Assembly (NCBI GenBank): GCA_937996795.1
Contig: CALKUH010000047.1
Span: forward strand, 1-64,000
Direction of reading: 5' to 3'
DNA length: 64,000 bases
DNA from: an uncultured Verrucomicrobiota bacterium
GTDB lineage: Bacteria; Verrucomicrobiota; Kiritimatiellia; CAIVKH01
The translations under genes were made by a program, and so were the position numbers. This document shows, piece by piece, positions 25,006-33,919 of this stretch. The notes beneath the pieces were generated by a model. It was given only the letters and a program-made list of their open reading frames with translations. It did no database searches and was not told where the DNA came from. Every line of letters starts with the position of its first letter. Position 1 is the stretch's first letter.

Positions 25006-25823
25006 CCACACCGTCCATCGCCGAACTCCAAGCGATCGCGCGCGAGACCCGCGCCGAGGTGATCGCCATGTCGCACCGGGCCGAGACGCCGCACCTGGGC
25101 TCCGCGCTTTCCTGCGTTGATATCCTCGTGGCCTGCTATTTCAGCGGTGCGTTGCGGGTGTTCCCGGACCGCCCGCAGGACCCGGATCGCGATCGCATCA
25201 TCCTCAGCAAGGGACATGCGGCGATGGCGCTCTACAGCGTGCTGGCGCGCAAGGGGTATTTCCCCGCCGACCAGTTGCTGGCGTTCAACAGGGAAGGGTC
25301 GCGTTTGCAGGAGCATCCCGGCCCGCAGTCCACGCCGGGGGTCGAGGTGGCGACCGGTTCGCTCGGGCACGGCCTGGGAACGGGACTGGGCATGGCGCTC
25401 GCCGCCCGCTCGCTCGGCAAAGCGTATCGCGTGGCGGTCATCCTCAGCGACGGCGAATGCAACGAGGGGTCGACCTGGGAGGCGGCGCTTTTCGGGGCGG
25501 CCCAGCAGCTCGCGAACGTGGCCGCGTTCGTGGATTACAACAAATGGCAGGCGACGGGCCGCAGCGACGAGGTGCTGGCCTTGCGACCGCTGCGCGAAAA
25601 ATGGGCCGCGTTCGGCTGGGATGCCGTCGAGCTGGACGGACACGACATGGCCGCGCTTGCCGGCTATTTGCGCGCGCCGCCCTCCGGCAAGCCGCGCATC
25701 GCCATTTGCCACACGGTCAAGGGCAAGGGGTGTTCCTTCATGGAGGACGACAACAACTGGCACTACCGGGTGCCGACCGCGGATGAAGTCGTGCAGGCGC
25801 GACGGGAGCTGGGCCTCGCATGA
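25002..25823 (+). CDS. Transketolase N-terminal (TPP-binding) subunit
   Basis: 273 residues, the length of split transketolase alpha subunits. SKGHAAMALYSVLA and ATGSLGHGLGTGLGMAL are family signatures. SDGECNEGSTWEAA is the TPP/Mg motif (GDG-type ending at a later Asn). The enzyme transfers two-carbon ketol units and, with its partner encoded next, could provide a longer-chain ketose phosphate such as sedoheptulose 7-phosphate. It may instead add a C2 branch to an activated sugar. Overlaps both neighbours by 4 nt. Confidence 0.9.
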   Translation: MTTPSIAELQAIARETRAEVIAMSHRAETPHLGSALSCVDILVACYFSGALRVFPDRPQDPDRDRIILSKGHAAMALYSVLARKGYFPADQLLAFNREGSRLQEHPGPQSTPGVEVATGSLGHGLGTGLGMALAARSLGKAYRVAVILSDGECNEGSTWEAALFGAAQQLANVAAFVDYNKWQATGRSDEVLALRPLREKWAAFGWDAVELDGHDMAALAGYLRAPPSGKPRIAICHTVKGKGCSFMEDDNNWHYRVPTADEVVQARRELGLA

Positions 25824-26743
25824 GAAACGCCTTTGCAGACGAGATCACCCGCATGGCGCAGGCGGATGCGCGCGTACACCTGCTTTCCGGCGACATCGGA
25901 AACCGGCTCTTCAACAAGTTCCAGGAGAAATGTCCCGGACGTTTCTTCAATTGCGGCGTGGCCGAGGCGAACATGATCAGCGTGGGCGCCGGCATGGCGC
26001 TTTCGGGCTTGCGCCCGGTGGCCTATACCATCACGACGTTCATCACCGCGCGCTGCTTCGAGCAGATCAAACTCGATGTCTGCTACAACGAGGCGCCGCT
26101 CGTCATCGTCGGGGTGGGCGCCGGCCTCTCCTATGCCTCCCTCGGGCCCACGCATCATTCCTTTGAGGACATCGCGATCCTGCGGACCCTGCCGGGCCTC
26201 TCGGTGCTGGCCCCGGCCGATCCCGCCGAGGTGCGGTCCGCGTTGCGCGCGGCGGTCGCGCATCCGGGGCCGGTCTATATCCGCATCGGCAAGAAGGGCG
26301 AACCGGCCATTTTTTCCGAGCCCCCGGAGTTTGTCATCGGCCGTGCGAGGACGGTGCGCACCGGCGGCGCCGCCTGCCTGATCGCCACGGGGCTCGTCCT
26401 GCTGGAGGCCTTGCACGCGGCCGATGCGCTCGCCGCGCGTGGCATTGATGTTGAAGTGGTGCACATGCCGACCATCAAGCCGCTTGATGCCGCCATGCTG
26501 GCTTCCGTTTTCCACCGCCACACGCTGGTGGGCCTGGTCGAAGAGGCGGCGCTGGCGGGCGGCTTCGGCGGCGCGGTGCTTGAGTGGGCGGCGGATGCGG
26601 ACGCGCGCTCGGCGCGCGTGCTGCGGTTCGGCATGCCCGATGAATTCCGGCACGAGGCCGGTGAACAGGAATACGCGCGCTCGCTGTGCGGACTGCGCGC
26701 CGGACAAATCGCCGACCGGGTGGCCGCCGCGTTGAAGGGGTGA
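25820..26743 (+). CDS. Transketolase C-terminal subunit
   Basis: 307 residues with the pyrimidine-binding and C-terminal domains of split transketolase. The catalytic Glu is in FNCGVAEANMISVGAGMAL. The loop YASLGPTHHSFEDIAILRTL and the C-terminal LVGLVEEAALAGGFGGAV are typical. It completes an alpha/beta pair with the upstream subunit (4-nt overlap). Presence inside a glycan operon rather than with pentose phosphate genes suggests a dedicated role. Confidence 0.9.
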   Translation: MRNAFADEITRMAQADARVHLLSGDIGNRLFNKFQEKCPGRFFNCGVAEANMISVGAGMALSGLRPVAYTITTFITARCFEQIKLDVCYNEAPLVIVGVGAGLSYASLGPTHHSFEDIAILRTLPGLSVLAPADPAEVRSALRAAVAHPGPVYIRIGKKGEPAIFSEPPEFVIGRARTVRTGGAACLIATGLVLLEALHAADALAARGIDVEVVHMPTIKPLDAAMLASVFHRHTLVGLVEEAALAGGFGGAVLEWAADADARSARVLRFGMPDEFRHEAGEQEYARSLCGLRAGQIADRVAAALKG

Positions 26744-26750
26744 GGTTTCC

Positions 26751-27407
26751 ATGTACATCGATTTCCTATCCAGTGTTCACAAAGCCACGAAGCGCGATTA
26801 TCTCGCGCGCGTGAATGATTTCCCCAAGGCGGAGGCCGCGAAACTGGCGCGCCAGTGGGATGTCGATTACTGGGATGGCGACCGCCGCACCGGCTACGGC
26901 GGATTCAAATACGACGGGCGCTGGCGCGCGGTCGCGCAGGCGATGGCCGATCATTACCAGCTCAAGCCGGGCATGCGGGTGCTGGACATCGGCTGCGGCA
27001 AGGCCTTCCTGCTGTACGACCTGACGCAGGTGGTGCCCGGGCTCGAGGTGGCCGGCATCGATGTCTCGCGCTATGGCATCGAACACGCGAAGGAGGAGGT
27101 GCGCCCGTTCCTCCAGGTCGCACCGGCGCAAAAGCTGCCGTTCGCCGACCAGTCCTTCGACCTCGCCATCAGCATCAACACGCTTCACAATTTGTACTGC
27201 TACGACCTCTTCGACGCGCTCAAGGAAATGGAGCGTGTTGCGAAGCGGAAATATCTGTGTGTCGAGTCCTATCGGAACGAAGAGGAAAAGGTGAACCTGC
27301 TCTACTGGCAGTTGACGTGCGAGATGTTTTGCACGCCGCTGGAGTGGGCGTGGTGGTTCAAGCAGGCCGGCTACACCGGCGATCATTCGTTCATCTACTT
27401 TGAGTGA
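26751..27407 (+). CDS. SAM-dependent methyltransferase
   Basis: 218 residues, class I Rossmann methyltransferase. Motif I is VLDIGCGKAFLLYDL (about 81-95) followed by the acidic VAGIDVSRYGIEHA, and the FDLAISINTLHNL strand is motif IV. The N-terminus (DYLARVNDFPKAEAAKLARQW) is specific to this subfamily. The target is unknown; context suggests methylation of a sugar or sugar nucleotide. Confidence 0.85.
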   Translation: MYIDFLSSVHKATKRDYLARVNDFPKAEAAKLARQWDVDYWDGDRRTGYGGFKYDGRWRAVAQAMADHYQLKPGMRVLDIGCGKAFLLYDLTQVVPGLEVAGIDVSRYGIEHAKEEVRPFLQVAPAQKLPFADQSFDLAISINTLHNLYCYDLFDALKEMERVAKRKYLCVESYRNEEEKVNLLYWQLTCEMFCTPLEWAWWFKQAGYTGDHSFIYFE

Positions 27408-27410
27408 AGC

Positions 27411-28445
27411 ATGAAGGTCCGCGCCGCCATCCTCGTTGAACAGCGCAAGCCGCTGGTGATCGATGAAATCGAGATCCCGCCGCTGCGGTACGGGCAGGTG
27501 CTCGTGAAGCTCCTTTCGAGCGGCATCTGCGGGTCGCAGCTCGGCGAGATTGATGGCGTCAAGGGGCCGGATGCATACCTCCCGCACTTGTTGGGTCACG
27601 AGGGGTGCGGCGAGGTGCTGGAGTGCGGCGAGGGCGTGCGACGCGTGAAGGCCGGGGACCGCGTTGTCCTGCACTGGCGAAAGGCGGCGGGCATCGAAGC
27701 GCCCGCGCCGCGGTATCCGTCCGCGCGCGGAGCGATTAATGCCGGGTGGGTGACGACGTTTAACGAGGCGGCGATCATTTCGGAAAATCGCCTGACGCCG
27801 GTGCCGGCGACGCTGGATGTGGATGCGGCCGCGCTGATGGGGTGCGCCGTCACGACGGGATTTGGCGTGATCAACAACAACGCGCGCGTCCGCATCGGCG
27901 AATCGGTCGTGGTGCTCGGCGCCGGGGGGATCGGACTGAATATCGTGCAGGCCGCGGCGCTGGCGTCGGCGAATCCCATCGTGGCGGTGGATCTGCATCC
28001 AGGCCGGGTCGACCTCGCGCGGCGCATGGGCGCGACGCATGGACTGGTCGCGGACGGGCGGGAACTGGAGCCCGAATTGCGCGCGCTGTTGAGCGGCGAC
28101 GGCGCGGATGTCGTGGTGGACAACACCGGGAACCCGCGGATCATTGAGCTGGCGTACCGGCTGACCTCCGCGCGCGGGCGCACGATCCTTGTGGGGGTTC
28201 CGCGCAAGGGCGACACCGTGTCCCTTTACACGCTGCCGCTTCATTTCGAGAAGGAATTGAGCGGTTCGCATGGTGGCGAGGCGGAGCCGGATCGCGACAT
28301 CCCGCGTTTTGTCCGCCTGATGGAGGCGGGAAAACTGGATCTCGCGCCGCTGGTGGGCCGCCGGTATCCGCTGGACGACATCAACCAGGCCATCGCCGAC
28401 ATGCGCAGCGGCGCCGTAAACGGGCGCTGCCTGATTCGTTTCTAG
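27411..28445 (+). CDS. Zinc-dependent alcohol dehydrogenase (MDR family)
   Basis: 344 residues. The catalytic zinc Cys is in SSGICGSQLGEIDG and His/Glu in LGHEGCGEVLECGEG. The cofactor Rossmann loop is VVLGAGGIGLNIVQAAAL. The four-Cys structural zinc lobe of classic ADHs is missing; HWRKAAGIEAPAPRYPSARG sits there instead. The neighbour gene is an aldo/keto reductase, so the pair could interconvert carbonyl and hydroxyl groups on a sugar intermediate. Confidence 0.87.
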   Translation: MKVRAAILVEQRKPLVIDEIEIPPLRYGQVLVKLLSSGICGSQLGEIDGVKGPDAYLPHLLGHEGCGEVLECGEGVRRVKAGDRVVLHWRKAAGIEAPAPRYPSARGAINAGWVTTFNEAAIISENRLTPVPATLDVDAAALMGCAVTTGFGVINNNARVRIGESVVVLGAGGIGLNIVQAAALASANPIVAVDLHPGRVDLARRMGATHGLVADGRELEPELRALLSGDGADVVVDNTGNPRIIELAYRLTSARGRTILVGVPRKGDTVSLYTLPLHFEKELSGSHGGEAEPDRDIPRFVRLMEAGKLDLAPLVGRRYPLDDINQAIADMRSGAVNGRCLIRF

Positions 28446-28454
28446 GAGCACCGC

Positions 28455-29390
28455 ATGCGCGAGCGCACCCTTGGCTCCACTGCGACCCGCGTGAGCGTGG
28501 TCGGCTACGGCGCGATGGCGCTTTCGCTGGAGCGTGTGCCCGAAGACGAAGCCATCCAGACCCTGCATCGTGTCTTCGATCTCGGGGTCACCCTGATCGA
28601 TACGGCCAGCTCCTATTGCGACGACGAACGGGACCAGCATCACAATGAAAAACTCGTGGCCCGCGCGCTCGCGTCGTATGGTGCGGGCGCTGCGCGCGTC
28701 TGCGTGGCGACAAAGGGCGGGGCGATACGGGTGGATCGCCGCTGGCGGATGGATGGGTCGCCGGATCACCTGTATCGATCGATTTGCGAAAGTCATGAAG
28801 CCCTTGGCGGGCGCGCGCCAATCCCGTTGTGGCAGCATCACTGGCCTGACGCGCGGTATCCGGTGCGCGAGTCGATGCAAGCGGTGCGACGCGCCGTCGA
28901 TGAAGGATTGATCCGCCACGTGGGCGTGTCGAACTACTCGGTTGCGCAAGTGGAGGAGGCCCGGACCGTCGTCGATATCGTCTCGGTCCAGAACCAGTAC
29001 AACCTCTGGTGCCGTGACCCGGAACGTGATGGCGTGCTGGCGTGGTGCGAGCGCGAGAATATCGCGTTCCTGCCGTGGCGGCCGCTGGGCGGACTCGGCC
29101 TTGCCCAGCGCCTGGATCGCGCCCCGCTGCTTCGCGAACTGGCGGCTTCGCGCGGCGTGACGCCGTACCGCCTGATGATTGCGTGGTTCCTCGCGCGTTC
29201 GCCCTGCCTGCTTCCCATTCCCGGCAGCCGTCGCTGGAGCCATGCGGAGGATTGCCTGCGCGCCGCCGAGCTGCTCTTGTCGCCCGACGAGGTCGCGCGC
29301 ATCGCCGCCCTTGCCGTGGCGGATATGCCGGAGCTGGAGACCGATCCGCGCCCGCTGATCCGCCCCGCGGATGGAGCGGCGGGGGGCTGA
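28455..29390 (+). CDS. Aldo/keto reductase
   Basis: 311 residues. The tetrad of the family is visible: Asp and Tyr in TLIDTASSYCDD, Lys in VATKGG, His in LWQHHWPD. The tail ITPYR/LLPIPGSRR and ADMPELE are the NADPH-binding region. It probably reduces a keto-sugar or aldehyde with NADPH. It ends the first transcription block of the glycan locus, followed by a promoter candidate. Confidence 0.87.
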   Translation: MRERTLGSTATRVSVVGYGAMALSLERVPEDEAIQTLHRVFDLGVTLIDTASSYCDDERDQHHNEKLVARALASYGAGAARVCVATKGGAIRVDRRWRMDGSPDHLYRSICESHEALGGRAPIPLWQHHWPDARYPVRESMQAVRRAVDEGLIRHVGVSNYSVAQVEEARTVVDIVSVQNQYNLWCRDPERDGVLAWCERENIAFLPWRPLGGLGLAQRLDRAPLLRELAASRGVTPYRLMIAWFLARSPCLLPIPGSRRWSHAEDCLRAAELLLSPDEVARIAALAVADMPELETDPRPLIRPADGAAGG

Positions 29391-29402
29391 GGGAGAACGC
29401 GC

Positions 29403-29432
29403 TTGCGACGCAGCTTTTCGCCTCCGTATAGT
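29403..29432 (+). promoter_or_regulatory. Candidate promoter of C-methyltransferase gene
   Basis: TTGCGA at 29403-29408, 18-bp spacer, TATAGT at 29427-29432, with an expected start near 29439. The leader then has GGAAAGGGAG before ATG 29465. Confidence 0.5.
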
Positions 29433-29464
29433 CCGCGCGCGCCCGCTGGGGCGGAAAGGGAGCC

Positions 29465-30730
29465 ATGACCTCGCATCTCAAACGCAGAACGACGTGCCGC
29501 CTGTGCGACGGGCGGTCGCTTGACCTGGTGGTGCCGATCACGCCGACGCCGGTGGCGGACGCCTATGTCACGCGCGAGCAGTTGTCCGTTCCGCAGGCGT
29601 GTTACCCCCTGGACATGTATCAATGCCGTTCGTGCGGACATGTGCAATTGCTGGATGTCGTCGATCCGTCCGTTCTCTTCGGGAATTATTCCTATTTCAG
29701 CGGCAATTCCGCCGGTTTGGTGAAGCATTTCGAGGAGTATGCGGACAGCGTCGTGGCAAAGAACGCCCCGACTGCCGGCGGGTTGGTGATCGACGTCGGC
29801 AGCAACGACGGCACGTTCCTCCAGTGCTTCAAGCGCAAGGGCTATCGTGTGCTCGGGATTGATCCGGCGGAGAACGTCGCGCGCGTGGCCACGGAGCGCG
29901 GCGTGGATACGTTGCCGGAATTCCTGACCCCCGCGCTGGCGGACCGCCTGCGTGCGGAATATGGCCCCGCGGCGGTGGTTTCCGCGAACAACGTGTTCGC
30001 CCACACGGACGACATGGCGGGCATGGCGGAGAGCATCCGGCGGATGATGGCGGATGACGGCGTGTTCGTGTTCGAGGTTTCGTATCTGCTGGACGTGATC
30101 GACAAGATGTTGCTCGGCACCATTTTCCACGAGCACGTGTGCTATCACACCGTGGGCGCCCTGCAGTCGTTTCTCGCCCGCCACGGCATGGAGCTCATTG
30201 ATGTGGAGCGCGTGAGCATCCAGGGCGGTTCGCTGATCGGCACGGCGCAACGCGCAGGCGGGCGCCGGCCGGTGCAGGCCTCCGTCGGGGAGTTGCTCGC
30301 GCTGGAGGCGAAGCGCGACATCGGGAATCCCGCGACGCTGCGCGCATTCTCCGCCGAATTGAACCGCGTGCGCGATGAGGTGCGCGGCGTGTTGCACGAC
30401 TTGCATGGCAAAGGCCATTCCATCGCGGGGTTTGGCGCGGCGCGCGGCGGCACCCTCCTGCTTTATCACTTTGAACTTGGCGGCATCCTGAAGTTTATCG
30501 TCGACGACAGCCCGGACAAGCAGGGACTCTATAGCCCGGGACACCACATTCCCGTCCTGCCGACCGCCGCGCTCTACGAGCAAAAGCCGGATTACGCGTT
30601 CATCCTGGCTTGGGTCCACTCGAAGCCGATCATCCGCAACCACCAGAAGTTCCTGGCACAGGGGGGCGCGTTTATCACCTGTTTTCCGGGGATGATGGTC
30701 GTGGACCGGAACACCATGCCGTTCTGGTGA
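29465..30730 (+). CDS. NDP-sugar C-methyltransferase-type protein (TylCIII family)
   Basis: 421 residues, three-part architecture. N-terminal zinc ribbon (CRLCDGRSLDL and MYQCRSCGHVQLLD), a SAM domain with VIDVGSNDGTFLQCF, the family active-site segment GTIFHEHVCYHTVGAL (His-Glu-His) and a C-terminal Rossmann-like part (FGAARGGTLLL). Known members methylate C3 of NDP-4-keto sugars. ATG 29465 has a strong RBS (GGAAAGGGAGCC). Confidence 0.85.
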   Translation: MTSHLKRRTTCRLCDGRSLDLVVPITPTPVADAYVTREQLSVPQACYPLDMYQCRSCGHVQLLDVVDPSVLFGNYSYFSGNSAGLVKHFEEYADSVVAKNAPTAGGLVIDVGSNDGTFLQCFKRKGYRVLGIDPAENVARVATERGVDTLPEFLTPALADRLRAEYGPAAVVSANNVFAHTDDMAGMAESIRRMMADDGVFVFEVSYLLDVIDKMLLGTIFHEHVCYHTVGALQSFLARHGMELIDVERVSIQGGSLIGTAQRAGGRRPVQASVGELLALEAKRDIGNPATLRAFSAELNRVRDEVRGVLHDLHGKGHSIAGFGAARGGTLLLYHFELGGILKFIVDDSPDKQGLYSPGHHIPVLPTAALYEQKPDYAFILAWVHSKPIIRNHQKFLAQGGAFITCFPGMMVVDRNTMPFW

Positions 30731-30735
30731 TCGCG

Positions 30736-31263
30736 TCAGGAGCGGGCGAGCCGCTGCCGTAATCCACGCATGAAAGCGGTGGCTTCCGCCGAGCCTTCCT
30801 CCGGCGCCCACGGCGCGAAGGAGGTGCGCGATTCGATAAAGGGCCCGTTCGTCGTTTCGTGAATCACGAGCGCGTCCGAGTGAATCACCATTGTGTGGTA
30901 GCGCGGTTCGGCGAGGCGGTAGAAGAAACAGCGCCCGCCGCCGGACGGACCCAATTCAATCACCTCCGCGATCCCGCCGTCGTCGTCAAACACAACGACA
31001 TCGGCTTCCCCTTCGATCACGTGGAAGGATTCCGATTTCTCCGCATGGCGGTGCGGCCGCACGTACGTCTCGCGGTCGAGGACAATCAGCATTTCGTGCA
31101 CGGCATCGTCCATGTGCCGGTGCGTGTTCAGGCGCGCCCGCTTGCGGGGCGTGTTGCGCGCCTCCTCCTTGAGGCGGGCGATGATGTCCGGTCCGACACG
31201 GACGATGGGATCATCGGTGACGAAAACGCCGGGCGCCGAGCGTGTGAGGGGGGAGCTTTTCAT
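30736..31263 (-). CDS. WbuC-family cupin protein
   Basis: 175 residues from ATG 31263. The long frame to 31614 is not needed and would read back through the next gene. Sequence RVGPDIIARLKEEARNTPRK, DDAVHEMLIVLDRETYVRPH and KSESFHVIEGEADVVVFDDD is characteristic of WbuC, a cupin metalloprotein often found in O-antigen loci with unknown reaction. It lies 2 nt downstream of the methyltransferase-like gene on the same strand. Confidence 0.85.
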   Translation of the reverse strand: MKSSPLTRSAPGVFVTDDPIVRVGPDIIARLKEEARNTPRKRARLNTHRHMDDAVHEMLIVLDRETYVRPHRHAEKSESFHVIEGEADVVVFDDDGGIAEVIELGPSGGGRCFFYRLAEPRYHTMVIHSDALVIHETTNGPFIESRTSFAPWAPEEGSAEATAFMRGLRQRLARS

Positions 31264-31265
31264 GG

Positions 31266-32495
31266 TCAATAATGGAGACGAGTGGGGCTGATCGGAGAGA
31301 TGGAGGCGAATTGACCGCCGCGGTCGGTGAATGAGTTGAACGCCGCACGGATGCGCGCCTCGCTCTCGGCGCTCAGCCCGAGCAGGCAGAGTTTGACGCC
31401 GCGCGCCTCCAATTCGGACGGATGCAGGATGGGAAGCGCGGAGCCCGGCATGAACTTTCCGAGCTTGTTGGGGTCCGCATCCGCGACGAAATCGACCAGC
31501 CCGCCAATGCCCATCAGGTTGATGTATTTGCAGGTCAGGTGTCCCGCCCCGAAGACCGCGACCGGGCCCACGCGACGGCGGAAATCGGACAGGTACTGCT
31601 GGAGCCGTTTGCATCGCACGGGATGCGCCTCCGCATAGGCGGCGCCGAGCTGCAGGTTCTGCGCAAGGTCCGCGGCGGTGAGGTGCGAGGGATCGGGTTT
31701 CGCGGCGCCGACCCGCACCATCACGACAAGGGCATTTTCAATCGGATAGGCATAATTGATTGTGCGAAGGACCTCGAAGCCCAGGCGGGCGCAGGTCGCG
31801 GGCAGGGTCGTGGGCGTGAAGCAGTAGACGTGTTCCTCCCACAGTGTGCTGTAGTCGAAGTGACGCAGGCTCGGTTCGAAATCCGGAACCTCGAAGACCG
31901 CCACGCCGCCCGGCTTGACCAGCGCGCGAATCGCGGCGGCAAACGCATGAATGGAGTGGGTGTGCTCGATAACATGGCGCATCAGCGCCACATCCGCCCG
32001 CCCGAGCGAAGCCGCGATGCGCGCGGCCCGATCCGCCGTCAGCCGATCCTGCACGGTTTCGATTTCCGCGCGGTCCGCATCCACCTCGAGGTGCGCGCGC
32101 GGGTCCAGTTGGAGGGCGCCGCCGTACCCGAGGCGGCGGAAGCGGTCGATCGTGCTCGCGTCCTTGTAGCTGGCCGCCACGATCCGCGCCTCGCGTCCTG
32201 CGCCGGAGACGGCGAGAATGTCCTGCACCATCCGGTCGAGATGGGCCTCGGCCTCGCGGTAGGTGATCCAATCGAAGCGGGGTTTCAACGCTGCCGCGGT
32301 GGGATGCTCCGCCATCTGCAAGACCCCGCAGGCTTCGCACTGCGCGAGGAGCATCGGAAAAAATTCCTGGGGTTCGTCCGCGGTCGCCAGAAACCGGCTG
32401 CTGATGGGTTGCGGGCCAAAATCAATGCGCACCGCCAGCGGGGCATGGCCGCAGACGTTGCAGGTGTGGGCGCGGAGATTCGGAGTGGCGTGCAT
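31266..32495 (-). CDS. Methyltransferase-family protein with divergent SAM motif
   Basis: 409 residues from ATG 32495. Same three-part plan as the protein encoded at 29465-30730: zinc ribbon (CNVCGHAPLAVRIDF, CEACGVLQMAEHP), central Rossmann domain, active-site segment LWEEHVYCFTPTTL and C-terminal part with VAVFGAGHLTCKYINLMG. Motif I, however, reads RIVAASYKDASTIDRF without the usual ExGxGxG/DVGSNDG pattern. SAM binding may be lost or altered. A role as a C-methyltransferase or as a non-catalytic or different-ligand relative are both open. Confidence 0.7.
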   Translation of the reverse strand: MHATPNLRAHTCNVCGHAPLAVRIDFGPQPISSRFLATADEPQEFFPMLLAQCEACGVLQMAEHPTAAALKPRFDWITYREAEAHLDRMVQDILAVSGAGREARIVAASYKDASTIDRFRRLGYGGALQLDPRAHLEVDADRAEIETVQDRLTADRAARIAASLGRADVALMRHVIEHTHSIHAFAAAIRALVKPGGVAVFEVPDFEPSLRHFDYSTLWEEHVYCFTPTTLPATCARLGFEVLRTINYAYPIENALVVMVRVGAAKPDPSHLTAADLAQNLQLGAAYAEAHPVRCKRLQQYLSDFRRRVGPVAVFGAGHLTCKYINLMGIGGLVDFVADADPNKLGKFMPGSALPILHPSELEARGVKLCLLGLSAESEARIRAAFNSFTDRGGQFASISPISPTRLHY

Positions 32496-32624
32496 GCGCC
32501 CGGTTCTCTTCGCATCTCGCGCCCGATCCGTCAAGGCGGGGTGCGCATGGCCGGATTTGGTCTTGCGTGTCCGTGCCTGTTGTGCGAGCAGTTATGCCCT
32601 TGAAATCGTGAAGGGGAGGTATGC

Positions 32625-33374
32625 GTGCCGGACTCAGGGGCCATTGATCTGACCATATTCGTGCCGTGCTACAACGAGGCGCTGTTGATTGAGCGCACCC
32701 TCGACACGATTCGCGAGGCGGCCGACGGGTTCCCGTTCCGCTATGAGGTCCTGATCTATGACGACGCCTCGAAGGACCGCACCTCCGAGGTCGTCCAGGC
32801 CTACATCGCGAAGCACCGCCTTTCGACTGACCAGTTCGTGCTGATCCGGAACGAAAAGAACGCGGGCATCGGCATCAACTATTTCCGCGCGGCCGAGCGC
32901 GGGCGCGGGGAGTACTTCATCGTGCTCTTCGGCGACAACTCCGAACCGACCTCCTCGATCCGCAAGATGTTCGACCTGCTGGGCAAGGCGGATGTGATCA
33001 TTCCGTTCATCGACAGCCGCGTGTTTAACACCCGGTTCAACAGCGATCATCGCGGGATGCTGCGGCGCATCTGCTCGATCAATTTCGCCCGTCTCGTGCG
33101 CCTGTTCAGCGGCCACCGCATCCGCTATTTCAACGGTTTTGTATTGCACCGGCGCGCCAACGTTCTGAAGCACCGGATCAGCACGTACGGGTTGGGCTAC
33201 CAGGCGGAGCTGTTGTGCCGTGTGCTCAACGATCCCGAGGTCACGTACCTTGAGGTCCGCGTGCCGTGCGATTCGCGCACCGACGGGTCCTCCACGGCGT
33301 TCAAGCCGCGCAATGTGGTTTCCGTGGCGGGTTCGCTCTGCCGGATCCTGATGTACCGCCTGCGTTCGCGTTGA
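32625..33374 (+). CDS. GT2 glycosyltransferase (DPM1-like)
   Basis: 249 residues from GTG 32625 with GGGGAGG 5-6 nt upstream. GT-A elements: LTIFVPCYNEALLIERTLDT, VLIYDDASKDRTSEV and VLFGDNSEPTSS. No C-terminal TM helices are visible. The resemblance is to polyprenyl-phosphate sugar synthases, which would charge a lipid carrier for the GT39-like enzymes at both ends of the locus. Confidence 0.8.
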   Translation: MPDSGAIDLTIFVPCYNEALLIERTLDTIREAADGFPFRYEVLIYDDASKDRTSEVVQAYIAKHRLSTDQFVLIRNEKNAGIGINYFRAAERGRGEYFIVLFGDNSEPTSSIRKMFDLLGKADVIIPFIDSRVFNTRFNSDHRGMLRRICSINFARLVRLFSGHRIRYFNGFVLHRRANVLKHRISTYGLGYQAELLCRVLNDPEVTYLEVRVPCDSRTDGSSTAFKPRNVVSVAGSLCRILMYRLRSR

Positions 33375-33379
33375 TCGCG

Positions 33380-33919
33380 TCAGGGCAGCCGCTCATTCTG
33401 CGGCTTCGAGTTGAAGATCGCGTTCGACACGCGCATGACGGAGGCGAAGAGGCGGCCCTTGGCCGTCAGGCGCCACAGGTGACCGTCGAATTCGAGAAAG
33501 CCGTTGCGCTTCAAATCATCGAGCCGCCGCCGGATCATGTCGTCCACGCCATAGGTGGCCATCAACTGCTGGATTGTCGGCGGGCCGCCGGGATGCCGCT
33601 GGATTTCGATCACCATGCGCAAGGTGACCGCGCGCTCCACATGGTAAAAGCATTCCACGTAACAGAAAAAGAAGAGCACATGCATCAGCACGGCCATCCC
33701 ATACGCGGAGGCCGGGTGTTCGGTTCCCGCCAGCGCCACGCGCCACTCGGGGTGGTGGAGCAGGGCCGCGGTCAGCGCGAGGGCCAGCGGAAGGGTGGCC
33801 GCAAAAGCCCGGAACATTTTCGCGAGGCGGTCCTTTGCGGGGGACCGGTGCATGTGGAGAAGATGGGCCACGACCCATGTGAGCGTGGCCAGCAAGGCTG
33901 CGAGGACCCCGATGGCCAT
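33380..33919 (-). CDS. Membrane protein with C-terminal winged-helix-like domain (paralog A)
   Basis: 179 residues: about four N-terminal hydrophobic segments up to about residue 95, then a soluble tail with QQLMATYGVDDMIRRRLDDL and GFLEFDGHLWRLTAKG. The tail pattern L(M/I)AxY...RLTxKG recurs in the neighbour at 33919-34452, so the two are likely tandem duplicates. No family name recognised. Start overlaps the upstream stop. It is last in the coupled minus-strand operon 36099-33380. Confidence 0.65.
   Translation of the reverse strand: MAIGVLAALLATLTWVVAHLLHMHRSPAKDRLAKMFRAFAATLPLALALTAALLHHPEWRVALAGTEHPASAYGMAVLMHVLFFFCYVECFYHVERAVTLRMVIEIQRHPGGPPTIQQLMATYGVDDMIRRRLDDLKRNGFLEFDGHLWRLTAKGRLFASVMRVSNAIFNSKPQNERLP

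Noticed and set aside
26766..29243. Very long open frame on the minus strand opposite the methyltransferase, dehydrogenase and AKR genes
   Set aside because: High-GC shadow. The plus-strand genes have clear motifs, RBS spacing and overlaps; the minus peptide is Arg/His-rich without any fold.
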